Shown one piece after another: positions 1 through 9,758 of a stretch of 64,000 nt of DNA. The notes beneath the pieces are model-generated. The model saw only the letters and a list, made by a program, of their open reading frames with translations. It searched no databases and had not been told where the DNA came from. Every line of letters begins with the position of its first letter. Position 1 is the first letter of the stretch. Made by a program: the position numbers and the translations under genes. Source of the DNA: an uncultured Bacteroidales bacterium (lineage in GTDB: Bacteria > Bacteroidota > Bacteroidia > Bacteroidales > Muribaculaceae); the NCBI GenBank assembly GCA_902800715.1, contig CADCFN010000002.1, positions 310,001 to 374,000 of the forward strand. Direction: 5' to 3'.

Positions 1-522
1 AAAATGATTGCCGATAAACTGCAGGACAGCCAATTGGGTGAGAATATTGCCCACATGGCTACCGAGCATGTGATGGAGAAAACGCGCAAGAGCGTTGCAG
101 GACGATTTGGCGCCGACATGCTGCTGCAGCCCATTGCCCAACTTGTCGAAGGCATTCTAGCTAAGCACATCAACGAAATCCTGTCGAACAACTCTCAGCA
201 AATGGTTGAGAATCTGGTTGCCAACGAATCCCAAGAACTGATGAACATGACTATGAGTAAGCTCATCAACGGGCATGACGAGCAGGTGGCACAAATCAAG
301 AAAGGCATCTTCAATGCCTATCGCGTCATTATCACTGAACATCTGCCACGCATCCTTCAGGACATCGACATCAGCGCCATTATCGAACAACGTATCAATG
401 AAATGGACATGGATGAGGCCGAAGCCATCATCTTCGATGTCATGAAAAAAGAACTCCGCGCCATCGTGTGGCTCGGAGCTCTGTTGGGAAGCATCATGGG
501 CACTATCAATGCCCTGATTTAA
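1..522 (+). CDS. DUF445 family membrane protein, C-terminal part
   Basis: The reading frame is open from the first base of the window, so this is the 3' part of a larger gene and the first ATG (position 4) is probably internal. The visible 172 residues are mostly amphipathic helix. They end in a hydrophobic helix with the pattern WLGALLGSIMGTINALI, the typical C-terminus of DUF445 (YheB/YjiN-like) proteins, which have a membrane segment at each end and a long helical middle. The biochemical role of the family is unknown. It converges on korB with only 13 bases between the stop codons. Confidence 0.7.
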   Translation, partial: KMIADKLQDSQLGENIAHMATEHVMEKTRKSVAGRFGADMLLQPIAQLVEGILAKHINEILSNNSQQMVENLVANESQELMNMTMSKLINGHDEQVAQIKKGIFNAYRVIITEHLPRILQDIDISAIIEQRINEMDMDEAEAIIFDVMKKELRAIVWLGALLGSIMGTINALI

Positions 523-535
523 AAATCATCGGCTA

Positions 536-1567
536 TTATTCAACTTGCCATGTGTCGCCTGACCTGATAACATCGTCCAGGCACGTGAAACCGTGCATAG
601 CCTTAGCTTGCTCAACCTGCTCGGCTAAAGCCGTCTCGTAGGTGGGAGCTTCTACCGCACGGATGACACCCAATGCCACGGGCAGGTCGGTGCCGTCCAT
701 CATAGCCAGCATCTGGTGCAAGAAGAAGCTCTGGCAGTGGGCGTCATGGATCAGCACGTCGTCGATGGTGTAGCCATCTTCACCGATAGTCACGGCTTTG
801 AGGCCGAAACCGTCCTGTACAAGACCACGGTTCATGTCCTTACCGAAAATCATCTTCTCGCCATGTACGAGATGTATGGTGCGGTCAGCACGGTTCTCAC
901 GGTCGGTGATGTAATTGTGGATGCCGTTGTTGAAAATCATGCAGTTCTGCAAAATCTCAACAACTGCACAGCCCTTGTGCTGTGCGGCAGCCATCATCAC
1001 CTCCTGGCTGATATCAAGAGCCACGTCAAGGCTGCGTGCAAAGAAAGTGCCGCGTGCGCCAAAGGTCAATTCAGCGGGGATGAAGGGATCCTCGGTCGTA
1101 CCGTAGGGCGAAGACTTGGACTTGAAGCCACGAGCGCTTGTGGGTGAGAACTGGCCCTTGGTCAGGCCATAGATACGGTTATTCAATAGCAACAGGTTGA
1201 CGTCGATATTGCGACGTACCTCATGGATGAAGTGATTACCACCGATGGCAAGGCAGTCACCATCGCCCGATACCTGCCAAACAGTCATGTCGGGGTTAGC
1301 GGCCTTGAAACCAGTTGCTACGGCACCGCCACGGCCATGAATGGTGTGGAATGCATAGGTGCGGGTGTAGTAAGGCAGACGCGAACTGCAACCGATACCT
1401 GAAATCACGGCAGTCTTCTCAGGGGCAATATTCAATTGTGCCATTGCCTTGAGCAGGACATTGAGCACGGCATGGTCACCGCAACCGGGGCACCAGCGCA
1501 CGGGCTGGTTGTTCTTGTAATCGAGAGGCTTGTGAGCCACGGGCTGATTATTCTCATTCTTTTCCAT
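536..1567 (-). CDS. korB: 2-oxoacid:ferredoxin oxidoreductase, beta subunit (KorB type)
   Basis: The 343-residue product is the thiamine-pyrophosphate subunit of a 2-oxoglutarate (or other 2-oxoacid):ferredoxin oxidoreductase. With KorA it oxidatively decarboxylates a 2-oxoacid to acyl-CoA and reduces ferredoxin in the cytoplasm. The N-terminal CPGCGDH motif, the GIGCSSR segment and the TPP/Mg site around GDGD followed by an NN..YGLTKGQ stretch are all present. The length is normal for the family. Its ATG overlaps the korA stop codon (TAATG), so the two are translationally coupled. The exact 2-oxoacid is not proven, but 2-oxoglutarate is the usual substrate of this clade in Bacteroidales. Confidence 0.93.
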   Translation of the reverse strand: MEKNENNQPVAHKPLDYKNNQPVRWCPGCGDHAVLNVLLKAMAQLNIAPEKTAVISGIGCSSRLPYYTRTYAFHTIHGRGGAVATGFKAANPDMTVWQVSGDGDCLAIGGNHFIHEVRRNIDVNLLLLNNRIYGLTKGQFSPTSARGFKSKSSPYGTTEDPFIPAELTFGARGTFFARSLDVALDISQEVMMAAAQHKGCAVVEILQNCMIFNNGIHNYITDRENRADRTIHLVHGEKMIFGKDMNRGLVQDGFGLKAVTIGEDGYTIDDVLIHDAHCQSFFLHQMLAMMDGTDLPVALGVIRAVEAPTYETALAEQVEQAKAMHGFTCLDDVIRSGDTWQVE

Positions 1568-3426
1568 TAGAATTCCTCCTCCATCATGATGTTTTTAACT
1601 CCGTCAACAATTTCCTGAACTAGGAACGGCTGTCCCTGTACCTTATTAATATGGCAGATGTTCAGGTTGGGCACCTTGCTCTGCAGGAAGCTGGCAAGTT
1701 GTCCGGTGTTCAACTCGGCTACAATCACCGTCTTGAAGCGGCTAAGCAACTCGGCGGTGTTCTTGGGCAACGGGTTGATGTAGCGGATGTGCGTCATTGC
1801 AATCCTGATACCCTCCTCATTCAAGCGGTTCACGGCATCCAGGATGTGACCATAAGTGCTGCCCCATCCCAAGATGATGGTGTCGGCACCGGTGTCGCCC
1901 TTGAGTTTGAGTTCGGGAATGTCGTTGGCTACATTGGCAATCTTCATGCGACGCGTCTCGACCATGTGTGCATGGTTGATGGGGTCGTTGCTGAGTACGC
2001 CCAGGTTGTAGTCTTTCTCCAAACCACCGACAACATGTTCCAGTCCCTTAGTACCAGGGATAGCCCAGTAGCGGATGCCCAGTGCGTTGCGCATGAAGGG
2101 GGTCCAGGTTTCCTTCAAGGCCTCGGGTACATAGTTGGGCTTGATGACGGGATACTCACCCTCCTCAGGGATGCGCCATGCCGACGAGCCGTTGGCGATA
2201 AAGGCATCGGTCAGCAGGATGACGGGAGTCATGTGCTCGATGGCGATGCGAGCAGCCTGGAAGGCCATCTTGAAGCAATCGGTGGGTGAAGCGGCAGCCA
2301 GTACAACCAGGGGGCTCTCGCCGCTGCGGCCGTAAAGTGCCTGCTGCAGGTCGGTCTGCTCGGTCTTGGTAGGAAGGCCTGTTGAGGGACCGCCACGCTG
2401 CACGTCAACGAGCACGAGGGGCAACTCGGCCATCACTGCCAAGCCTAAAGCCTCGCTCTTCAATGCCAGACCAGGTCCTGAAGTAGTTGTCACTGCCAAG
2501 TGTCCAGCAAAGGCTGCGCCAATGGCTGAGCAGATACCACCAATCTCATCCTCCATCTGAATAGCTTTCACACCAAGGTCGCGGCGCTTGGCAAGCTCAT
2601 GAAGGATATCGGTGGCGGGGGTGATGGGATAGGAACCGAGGAACAAGGGACGTCCGCTCATCTCCGAGGCCTTAATCAGACCCCAAGCAGTCGCCTTGTT
2701 GCCGCTGACGTCGGTATAGGTACCGGGACGCACCTCATCGCTTTGGATACGGTAAGTTGATACGGTAGCGTGGATATTGTGTCCATAATTGTAACCACCC
2801 TTGACAACGAGTTCGTTGGCGGCATACACATCGGGCTTCTCGGCAAACTTGGCCTTGAGGAACTTCAATGGTGCCTCCATGGGACGGTTGAAGAGCCAGC
2901 AGACCAGACCCAGGGCAAACATGTTGCGGCACTTGAGCTGTGCCTTCAGGTCCATGCCTGTGTCCTTAAGTGCTTCCTTGACCATGGTGGTGATAGGAGC
3001 CTCGATGACCTGTGCCCTGAGGTTCAATTCCTCATAGGGCTCATTGGTCGTGTAGAGCGCCTTGTCAAGTCCGGCTTGGGTAAAGGTGTCGATGTCTACG
3101 ATGGCGGCACCGCCCTTGCGCAGGAACTGCGCGTTCATCTTGAGGGCTGCAGGATTCATAGCCACCAGCACGTCGCACTCGTCACCGGGAGTGTGAACAC
3201 CGTGACCAATGTGAACCTGGAAACCGGAAACACCGCCCAGCGAGCCCTGCGGGGCGCGCACTTCGGCGGGATAATCAGGGAAAGTGGAGATGCGGTCACC
3301 TAATCCCGCACTCACGTTAGAGAAAATGTTGCCAGCCAACTGCATGCCATCGCCGCTGTCGCCCGAAAAGCGCACAACGATACTCTGCCTGAACTGGACT
3401 TTTGCTTTTTCAGTTCTTTCTGCCAT
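1567..3426 (-). CDS. korA: 2-oxoacid:ferredoxin oxidoreductase, fused gamma-alpha subunit (KorA type)
   Basis: This 619-residue partner of KorB carries the gamma domain first (residues about 10-190, with the GDSGDGMQLAG segment). The alpha pyrimidine-binding domain follows, with the GSYPITPATDILHEL motif and a C-terminal transketolase-like domain. This gamma-alpha fusion is the standard KorA architecture. An in-frame TTG lies 9 bases upstream, but the ATG at 3426 gives the usual MAERTEK-like beginning. It is first in the korAB operon. A near-perfect 25-base palindrome lies just upstream of the start (3441-3465). Confidence 0.93.
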   Translation of the reverse strand: MAERTEKAKVQFRQSIVVRFSGDSGDGMQLAGNIFSNVSAGLGDRISTFPDYPAEVRAPQGSLGGVSGFQVHIGHGVHTPGDECDVLVAMNPAALKMNAQFLRKGGAAIVDIDTFTQAGLDKALYTTNEPYEELNLRAQVIEAPITTMVKEALKDTGMDLKAQLKCRNMFALGLVCWLFNRPMEAPLKFLKAKFAEKPDVYAANELVVKGGYNYGHNIHATVSTYRIQSDEVRPGTYTDVSGNKATAWGLIKASEMSGRPLFLGSYPITPATDILHELAKRRDLGVKAIQMEDEIGGICSAIGAAFAGHLAVTTTSGPGLALKSEALGLAVMAELPLVLVDVQRGGPSTGLPTKTEQTDLQQALYGRSGESPLVVLAAASPTDCFKMAFQAARIAIEHMTPVILLTDAFIANGSSAWRIPEEGEYPVIKPNYVPEALKETWTPFMRNALGIRYWAIPGTKGLEHVVGGLEKDYNLGVLSNDPINHAHMVETRRMKIANVANDIPELKLKGDTGADTIILGWGSTYGHILDAVNRLNEEGIRIAMTHIRYINPLPKNTAELLSRFKTVIVAELNTGQLASFLQSKVPNLNICHINKVQGQPFLVQEIVDGVKNIMMEEEF

Positions 3427-3440
3427 TGATACCAAAAAAA

Positions 3441-3465
3441 TTATAAAACAGTTCTGTTTTTATAA
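3441..3465. repeat. Leader palindrome in front of korA
   Basis: The arms TTATAAAACAG and CTGTTTTTATAA flank a two-base centre, a near-perfect inverted repeat with one extra T. It lies between the predicted korA transcription start and the ATG. It could be an operator for a dimeric regulator or an RNA hairpin; the sequence does not match a binding site I know. Confidence 0.5.
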
Positions 3466-3482
3466 GCTTCTAAAAAACGCCG

Positions 3483-3510
3483 CAAAATTACAACTATTTT
3501 CCCGACCAAA
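3483..3510 (-). promoter_or_regulatory. Putative korAB promoter
   Basis: Read on the minus strand, TAATTTTG (3483-3490) matches the Bacteroidota -7 consensus TAnnTTTG. A TTTG lies at 3507-3510. The spacing of 16 is shorter than the usual 19-21, so the -33 assignment is uncertain. Transcription would start near 3476 and give a leader of about 50 bases. Confidence 0.4.
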
Positions 3511-3624
3511 TCATTTTTCATGAATAATTCTGCACCATTTAATTTATACATGGGTTCAAAAAGACCAAAAAACTCATCAGCAATCACTTGATTGAATAAT
3601 ATTTTAAAAAAATGCCCATTGAGA

Positions 3625-3656
3625 TTTGTTTGGGAACAATTTCATCATTATCTTTG
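3625..3656 (+). promoter_or_regulatory. Bacteroidota-type promoter for the secreted protein at 3765
   Basis: A -33 TTTG (3625-3628) and a -7 TATCTTTG (3649-3656) are separated by exactly 20 bases, the preferred spacing for the housekeeping sigma factor of Bacteroidota. The 5' leader would be about 100 bases. Confidence 0.65.
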
Positions 3657-3764
3657 CAGATTGATAACTCAAGATGTGTTTTCTTGAGCGCAATGGTTCT
3701 AGTATTTACATCTGAGATTTGTTTAATTTTATATAAGTTTCATTTATTAATTCAATTCATGTCT

Positions 3765-5948
3765 ATGAAAAAAATCTTTACGCTTTCAGCAATGATGGTG
3801 ATGCTCGCCTTCTCATCTCAGGCAGCTTACTATCTGGTGGGAGAAGCCCCATTCGGTAACGGATGGGATCCCAGCAATGGACTTGAGATGACTCTGGGCA
3901 GCGATGGCCTTTACAGTGTTAAAGGCACCGTTAACGGAACCATCTATTTTGTGCTTGCCGACAACTTGTCAGCACCTGGTGACTGGGCCACGTTCAACAA
4001 TGAGTATCGCATTGGCCCTCTCGGCGCCAACGAGGAAGTGACTGTCGGTTCATGGATTACTACCCAAAAGGCTGCCGGTAACGGTAACGGCTCTTATAAG
4101 TTCACTGGCACTGGCAGTGAGTACACTATTACCTACAACCCGTACATCTCCAAATTCAAGATTGAGGGAGAGGTAATTCCCATTACCATCGACACCTATA
4201 CTGTTGCAGGTACTCCCGAATCAGTCTTTGGCACGCTTTGGGATCCCAACAACGAAAACAACAACATGGTGAAGCAGGATGATGGAACCTTCAAGCTGAA
4301 CAAGTATGGTTGCCAGCTGTCAGGTGACGAGTTGCAGTTCAAGGTTGTGGGTAACCACGACTGGGGATTCGCATGGCCTGATATTGACTATATTTATACG
4401 GTTGATGAGCCTGGTTTGTATGATGTAACCTTTACCTTCGATCCTGTGACTAAGGACGTCGGCGTCGATGCCGTTAAGTCCGGCAGCATTGATGTCCTCA
4501 CGGGTGATCTGTTCATCCTGGGTGAGGTTAACGGCAACGGCTGGGATCCCAGCGTCGGCGTGAAACTGGATACCGAGGACGGTAAAATCTTCACTGGTCA
4601 AGTTACTGCCACCGGCACCAACCCCGACGAGAACGACGGCAACGTTTACAGTTACTTCTCGTTCACTACCAAGCTGAGTGAGGATAGCGAAGACTGGAAC
4701 AGCATCGGTGCTTATCGCATCGGCGCTCTGGAGAACGACTATCTCTTGAGCGATGACATGTTCGGTATTGATATCAATATGGGTAACTTCGGTCAGGCTA
4801 ACAGCTTCAAGATTCCCTCTGGTGAGTATGAACTGACTGTTGATATTGAGAACAAGGTTATGAATATCAACAAGGCTGATACTCCTGAGCCTCCCGTAGG
4901 CCCTGAGCTCAAATTGGTTTGGGAAATCGATGACCTGTCATTCATGCCTCTTGCTGATGTTCGTCAGGGCTTCGGTATGAACGGCAAGTTCTACATCAAC
5001 AACAAGGCTGACCAGAAGGTTCTCGTTGTCGATGAGAATGGTCTTACCAACACTGAGTATCCTGGTGGTGCCAACTGCGGTATCACCCGCGACGAGGCCG
5101 GAAACCTCGTTATCAGCAACGCTCACTTCCCCGATGCTTGGAGCGAGGTAACCATCAAGGTTGTGAACCCCGAGACCAACGAAGAGAAGGAATATGCAGT
5201 ACCTGAGGAGTGTGGTATCGATGGTCGCTGCGATATGATTGGCTTTGCCAAGGGTAACCTCATGGAGAATGGTGTTCTCTATCTCGCTGGCGCAACTACT
5301 AGTGGTGTAGGCGTTATGGCTATTGTCGATGGCGAGGTTAGCGCTGACGATTCCTACATGGCAACCTGCGACGGCTTGGTTCCGAGTTCATCTACCGTTA
5401 TCAACTACTACAAGGACCTGGCCGGTGAAGACGCATTGCTCTATGTAACCCGCAATGCTGCTCCCGCTAAGCTTGCTGCTGACGGCGACAACTTTGTAGC
5501 TACCACATTCACCCTGCCCAACAAGGGCGCTTGCAACGGTGCATTCCCGTTCATCTGGGATGAAAAGGAATACTTCGTATATCCCACCCTGCCCAACTAC
5601 CAGAACGGTTTTGCTGTAGCTGAGGCTAACGCTGAAGAGCCCCTCGTGGAAGTTGCTTCGACTTATACAGTTAATGCTAACGGCTATACCTCCAACTGGC
5701 TGAATGCCGAGGTTGACAAGGATGGTGTGAACATCTACCAGTACTATCCTGGTGGTCACCTCACCGTATATCGTCTGACCAACAGCACCGGTGGCGTTGA
5801 GGAAATCATCAACAACGTTGAGAAGGTTGTGGCTGGCGTACGCTACTACAACATCATGGGCCAGGAGATGAAGGAGGCCAACGGTATCACGATCGTTGTT
5901 ACCACCTACACCGACGGTAGCCATAGCGCTGTTAAGGTGATCAAGTAA
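3765..5948 (+). CDS. Large secreted multidomain protein, SusE/F-like modules plus propeller-like domain
   Basis: I start this gene at MKKIFTLSAMMVMLAFSSQAA, a clear signal peptide (an ATG two codons upstream is equally possible). The longer frame back to 3612 would run through the promoter. The mature protein of about 700 residues begins with three similar beta-sandwich modules. Modules 1 and 3 share a VGE...GNGWDPS opening and a later YRIG motif, as in carbohydrate-binding SusE/SusF-type domains. A longer propeller-like region follows. The tail contains VRYYNIMGQEM and ends in TTYTDGSHSAVKVIK, a C-terminal signature common on exported Bacteroidales proteins (T9SS-like or related). The ligand is unknown; the gene is monocistronic, with a bidirectional terminator behind it. 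Confidence 0.7.
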   Translation: MKKIFTLSAMMVMLAFSSQAAYYLVGEAPFGNGWDPSNGLEMTLGSDGLYSVKGTVNGTIYFVLADNLSAPGDWATFNNEYRIGPLGANEEVTVGSWITTQKAAGNGNGSYKFTGTGSEYTITYNPYISKFKIEGEVIPITIDTYTVAGTPESVFGTLWDPNNENNNMVKQDDGTFKLNKYGCQLSGDELQFKVVGNHDWGFAWPDIDYIYTVDEPGLYDVTFTFDPVTKDVGVDAVKSGSIDVLTGDLFILGEVNGNGWDPSVGVKLDTEDGKIFTGQVTATGTNPDENDGNVYSYFSFTTKLSEDSEDWNSIGAYRIGALENDYLLSDDMFGIDINMGNFGQANSFKIPSGEYELTVDIENKVMNINKADTPEPPVGPELKLVWEIDDLSFMPLADVRQGFGMNGKFYINNKADQKVLVVDENGLTNTEYPGGANCGITRDEAGNLVISNAHFPDAWSEVTIKVVNPETNEEKEYAVPEECGIDGRCDMIGFAKGNLMENGVLYLAGATTSGVGVMAIVDGEVSADDSYMATCDGLVPSSSTVINYYKDLAGEDALLYVTRNAAPAKLAADGDNFVATTFTLPNKGACNGAFPFIWDEKEYFVYPTLPNYQNGFAVAEANAEEPLVEVASTYTVNANGYTSNWLNAEVDKDGVNIYQYYPGGHLTVYRLTNSTGGVEEIINNVEKVVAGVRYYNIMGQEMKEANGITIVVTTYTDGSHSAVKVIK

Positions 5949-5977
5949 TTGGAGTATTAAACTGCAATTAGCAAATG

Positions 5978-6013
5978 AAAAAGGGCGGTTCCTTAACGGA
6001 GCCGCTCTTTTTT
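5978..6013. terminator. Bidirectional Rho-independent terminator
   Basis: An 11-bp GC-rich stem with G-T pairs (AGGGCGGTTCC / GGAGCCGCTCT, loop TTAAC) is flanked by an A-run on the left and a T-run on the right. It can therefore stop transcripts of both the secreted-protein gene and recQ. Confidence 0.8.
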
Positions 6014-6031
6014 GCTATTTTAAGACTTGGA

Positions 6032-7942
6032 TTATGGGCGTTTGCTGTATGTGTCGTCGTCAAGGTGGTCGATGAATCCCTCATCAACGAGGAAAGATAG
6101 CATCGACAGGATTTCGTCCTTAGGGAAAGACAGGGTGTTGATGAACTCTTCCAAACGTCGAGGACGCAGACCTGCCATATAGAGGATGCCCTGTTGGACT
6201 TCTTCAGGTGAATGGTCACCACTCTTACGCCGGTCGATGCACAGGTCGCAATGACCACATTCATCATCCTTTTTCTCACCGAAATAGCCCAAGAGCATGC
6301 GTTCGCGGCAACCCGTATCGCTGTAGGCATAGTTGATAGTAGCCTCGATGCGGTCGGTCATTCGCTGCCGCAGGTCTTCATACACCGCCCTTGGTATCAG
6401 CACATACTTGGGCTCTTCGCGCGAGGTGGTATAAATGATATAAGGTGTACGTTTGCGGGGAACATAGTGCAAGATGTGCATGCGGGTAAGCTCGAGCAGT
6501 GACTTGTAGATAGTCTCCTGGTCCAATCCTGTACGGAAGGCTATGACATCCTCGTTGATAAAAACATAATCGGCAAACAGTCCTGTGTATAGCCTGAGGA
6601 TGGCCTGCAGCACCTGGTCGGCACCAGGCGTGACCGTGTCCAGGTCATAGAGTTCTTCTTTGCGCGCAAGTATCATCACACGGGACTGCGTCTCAATCTC
6701 CTCAACAAACTCAATATAGCCGGCTTGGGTGAGAATCTTCAGCGCGTTGTGGGTGGGCAATACCGGCAAGTCATAGGTGCGGCAGAACAGATTGAAGTTG
6801 AAATCAAACATCTGCTGGAACCCTTCGCCAATGCTCACGCCCAGAAAATCCCCTACACGCTCATACACAGTGCGGATGAAATCCTTCTCGGGAAACGCCT
6901 CGATAATGTGGCGCCTGAGGATGCGCTGGTCGGTGTGCTTGACCAGCAAGACAGCATAGGAGCGCTTGCCGTCACGGCCTGCCCTACCCGCCTCCTGATA
7001 ATACTCCTCCAGGGAATTGGGAATATCCACATGGACCACCAGGCGAACGTCAGGCTTGTCGATACCCATACCGAAAGCATTGGTTGCCACCATCACGCGG
7101 CACTCGTTGCCGGTCCACTTGGTCTGCTTATCTTCCTTGTCCTCGACATAGAGCCCCGCATGGTAATAGTCGGCATGAATGCCTGCATGGTTGAGTTCGT
7201 CGCAAATCTGCTTTGTGCGCTTGCGGGAACGCACATACACAATTGCAGTACCGGGTACTGAGCGCAGGATGTGGATGAGTTCAGCTACTTTTTCCTCGGT
7301 AGGACGGACTACATAGGACAAGTTACTGCGGGCAAAACTCATCGACAGGACATTTGTTGCCTTGAATTCGAGACAACGCTGGATATCCTCGACGACAATG
7401 GGTGTTGCGGTAGCGGTGAGCGCCAGCACTGGAGCATTGGGGAACAGTTTGCGCACCTTGGCAATATGCAAAAACGACGGTCTGAAATCATATCCCCATT
7501 GGGAGATGCAATGCGCCTCGTCCACAACAATCAGTCTGACAGGCATCTGTCGCAGATGCTCCATAAACGAACGTGACTGCAAGCGTTCGGGCGAAACATA
7601 GAGGAACTTATAATTGCCGTAGAGACACTTATCGTAGGTGCGGTTCACTTCGGCTCTCGTCAATCCGGCATAGAGGTAGGTCGCCTTGATGTTCAGTGAA
7701 CGAAGGCGGTCCACCTGGTCCTTCATCAACGAGATAATGGGCGTGACGACAAGCGCCATGCCATCCATAGCCATTGTGGGAACCTGAAATGTAATGGACT
7801 TGCCTCCACCGGTGGGCATGAGGCCTAAAGTGTCACGACCATCTAGAACAGACTCGATAATGTCTTGCTGCAGAGGCCGGAATGCGTCATATCCCCAATA
7901 CTTCTTGAGGACATCAAGAACCGGCTTGGGCTGACTCGGCAT
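6032..7942 (-). CDS. recQ: ATP-dependent DNA helicase RecQ
   Basis: This is a 636-residue superfamily 2 3'-5' DNA helicase of the RecQ family, acting in recombinational repair. Visible motifs are the Q-motif region (YDAFRPLQ), Walker A (MPTGGGKS), the DEAH box (VVDEAHCISQWGYDFR), motif III (ALTATAT) and motif VI (YQEAGRAGRDG). The RecQ zinc-binding segment is CRERMLLGYFGE followed by CGHCDLC, and a winged-helix region precedes the C-terminus. The length is normal for a bacterial RecQ. The start overlaps the end of recJ by 29 bases, which indicates a bicistronic message and translational coupling. Confidence 0.95.
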   Translation of the reverse strand: MPSQPKPVLDVLKKYWGYDAFRPLQQDIIESVLDGRDTLGLMPTGGGKSITFQVPTMAMDGMALVVTPIISLMKDQVDRLRSLNIKATYLYAGLTRAEVNRTYDKCLYGNYKFLYVSPERLQSRSFMEHLRQMPVRLIVVDEAHCISQWGYDFRPSFLHIAKVRKLFPNAPVLALTATATPIVVEDIQRCLEFKATNVLSMSFARSNLSYVVRPTEEKVAELIHILRSVPGTAIVYVRSRKRTKQICDELNHAGIHADYYHAGLYVEDKEDKQTKWTGNECRVMVATNAFGMGIDKPDVRLVVHVDIPNSLEEYYQEAGRAGRDGKRSYAVLLVKHTDQRILRRHIIEAFPEKDFIRTVYERVGDFLGVSIGEGFQQMFDFNFNLFCRTYDLPVLPTHNALKILTQAGYIEFVEEIETQSRVMILARKEELYDLDTVTPGADQVLQAILRLYTGLFADYVFINEDVIAFRTGLDQETIYKSLLELTRMHILHYVPRKRTPYIIYTTSREEPKYVLIPRAVYEDLRQRMTDRIEATINYAYSDTGCRERMLLGYFGEKKDDECGHCDLCIDRRKSGDHSPEEVQQGILYMAGLRPRRLEEFINTLSFPKDEILSMLSFLVDEGFIDHLDDDTYSKRP

Positions 7943-9671
7943 CGTCGTGCAGTTTTATAGCCTTGACCATGAGCTGTATTGATGTGGTCATGCGATGACG
8001 GGTCTCCTCAATCGTGTAGCAGATGTCAACGGGCTTGCCGGCCTTGAGCGCATCATTGAAAGCCGCCTGGCCAAACGCAATCGCGTTGGTCACCTTATTG
8101 CCTTCCTCATCAACGAGGTCAAGCTTGATGTGTTCCGACTTCTTGCCCACTACCTTGCTGGTACCGGCATCATAAACCTTGCGGGTGATAAATACCGGCT
8201 TGCTGTTGCCCGGACCATAAGGATTGAGCATACGCAAATAGCGCAACAAGGCACCGCTGATGTCACTGAACTTGATTTCACAGTCGATATCGATAGCCGG
8301 AGTCACCTGCTCATCGTGAATGTGCTCCTCGACGTACTGGGTGAGGCGTTTGCGGAACTCGGGTATATTCTCCTCCTTGATGGAGAGACCTACTGCGTTA
8401 GTGTGGCCGCCGAAGGTTTCCAGCAGGTCACGACATGACTTAATTGCCGTGTAAACGTCAAAACCACGCACTGAACGCGATGATCCCGTTGCAATGCCAT
8501 CGGCATAATAGGTCAGCACCACCGACGGGCGGAAATACAACTCGGCCAAGCGTGCAGCAACGATACCGATGACACCCTTGTGCCAATTGCGGTCATAAAT
8601 GACAATTGGCTTCTTGCCATCGAGCACCTGGGCATGACGGTCGATAATCTCGTTAGCCTCGACAGTTACCTGGCTGTCAAGCTCCTTGCGGTTGCTGTTA
8701 TACTGGTCGATGCGCTTGGAGATTTCCATCGCCGACTGCATGTTGCGTGTTACCAGCAGTGCTACAGACTCCTGGCCAGACTCCATGCGGCCCGATGCAT
8801 TTATGCGCGGACCAATTTTGAAAATGATGTCGTTGATGGTCAACTCATGGCGATTCAGGCCACAAGTGCGGATGATGCTGCGCAGACCCACGTTGGGGTT
8901 GTTGTTCAAACGGCGCAGTCCATAGAACATCATCACCCTGTTCTCGCCTGTGATGGGCACGATATCGGCTGCAATGCTCACGGCCACAAGGTCGAGCATA
9001 GCCTCCAGATTGTACATCTGCACGAGGCCATTGCTCTTAGAGAAAGCCTGCATGAACTTGAAGCCCACGCCACATCCCGACAAGCCCTTGAACGGATAGG
9101 TGTCATCAACAAGCTTCGGATTCAGAATTGCCGCTGCATCGGGCAACTCATCGTCCGGCACGTGGTGGTCACACACGATGAAGTCTATGCCTTTCTCCTT
9201 GGCATAGGCGATTTCGTCGATTGCCTTGATACCGCAATCGAGCACAATTATCAATTTCACTCCAATCGATTCTGCATAGTCAATGCTCTGCAGTGATATA
9301 CCATAACCGTCATCGTCGCGAGTCGGAATATAGTAAACCAGATTGGAATAAAGGTTTTGAAGATACTTATAGACAAGCGCTACGGCTGTGGTACCATCCA
9401 CGTCGTAATCGCCATACACCATGATCTTCTCTTTGGCCCCTAACGCCTGATTCAGCCTTGCCACTGCCTTGTCCATGTTCTTCATCAAGAACGGATCGTG
9501 CAGTTGCTGGAGCGACGGGTAAAGAAAATCGTGGACCTGGTCCGCGGTCTTCAAGCCCCTGAGCACCAACAACCGAGCGATCGCGGGGCAGTTGGGGAAC
9601 TGAGCCGCCAGCTGCTCCTCGGCAATGCGTTCGTCGGATGTTAGAGGTAAGTAATTCCATTTACTTATCAT
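7914..9671 (-). CDS. recJ: Single-stranded-DNA-specific exonuclease RecJ
   Basis: This 585-residue DHH/DHHA1-family 5'-3' single-strand exonuclease has the catalytic motifs YGDYDVDGTT and VCDHHVPDD (the DHH triad). The DHHA1 motif GGHTNAVGLSI and a C-terminal OB-like domain follow. It acts with RecQ, which overlaps it, to resect DNA ends in the RecF pathway and in replication-fork repair, so the gene order mirrors function. The ATG at 9671 gives the usual N-terminus. Its promoter lies 170-200 bases upstream, leaving an unusually long leader. Confidence 0.95.
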   Translation of the reverse strand: MISKWNYLPLTSDERIAEEQLAAQFPNCPAIARLLVLRGLKTADQVHDFLYPSLQQLHDPFLMKNMDKAVARLNQALGAKEKIMVYGDYDVDGTTAVALVYKYLQNLYSNLVYYIPTRDDDGYGISLQSIDYAESIGVKLIIVLDCGIKAIDEIAYAKEKGIDFIVCDHHVPDDELPDAAAILNPKLVDDTYPFKGLSGCGVGFKFMQAFSKSNGLVQMYNLEAMLDLVAVSIAADIVPITGENRVMMFYGLRRLNNNPNVGLRSIIRTCGLNRHELTINDIIFKIGPRINASGRMESGQESVALLVTRNMQSAMEISKRIDQYNSNRKELDSQVTVEANEIIDRHAQVLDGKKPIVIYDRNWHKGVIGIVAARLAELYFRPSVVLTYYADGIATGSSRSVRGFDVYTAIKSCRDLLETFGGHTNAVGLSIKEENIPEFRKRLTQYVEEHIHDEQVTPAIDIDCEIKFSDISGALLRYLRMLNPYGPGNSKPVFITRKVYDAGTSKVVGKKSEHIKLDLVDEEGNKVTNAIAFGQAAFNDALKAGKPVDICYTIEETRHRMTTSIQLMVKAIKLHDDAESAQAGS

Positions 9672-9758
9672 TATGTTAGTTTTTTAATATACAAAAGCAG
9701 GGGCTCACTACCGCGAAATAATGAGCTAGTGGAGATGAGATATTTATCTATTTGGGGA

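Larger units (their letters stand above)
3427..3764. other. Gene-free spacer between divergent korAB and a secreted-protein gene
   Basis: This 338-base AT-rich spacer holds the promoter and leader of korAB on the minus strand (-7 box 3483-3490, leader palindrome 3441-3465). It also holds the promoter and about 100 bases of leader for the secreted-protein gene on the plus strand (3625-3656). No convincing extra ORF or RNA gene is visible. Confidence 0.6.

Noticed and set aside
3612-3764. Upstream extension of the secreted protein by about 50 codons
   Set aside because: It would run through the promoter at 3625-3656 and place the signal peptide in the interior of the protein.
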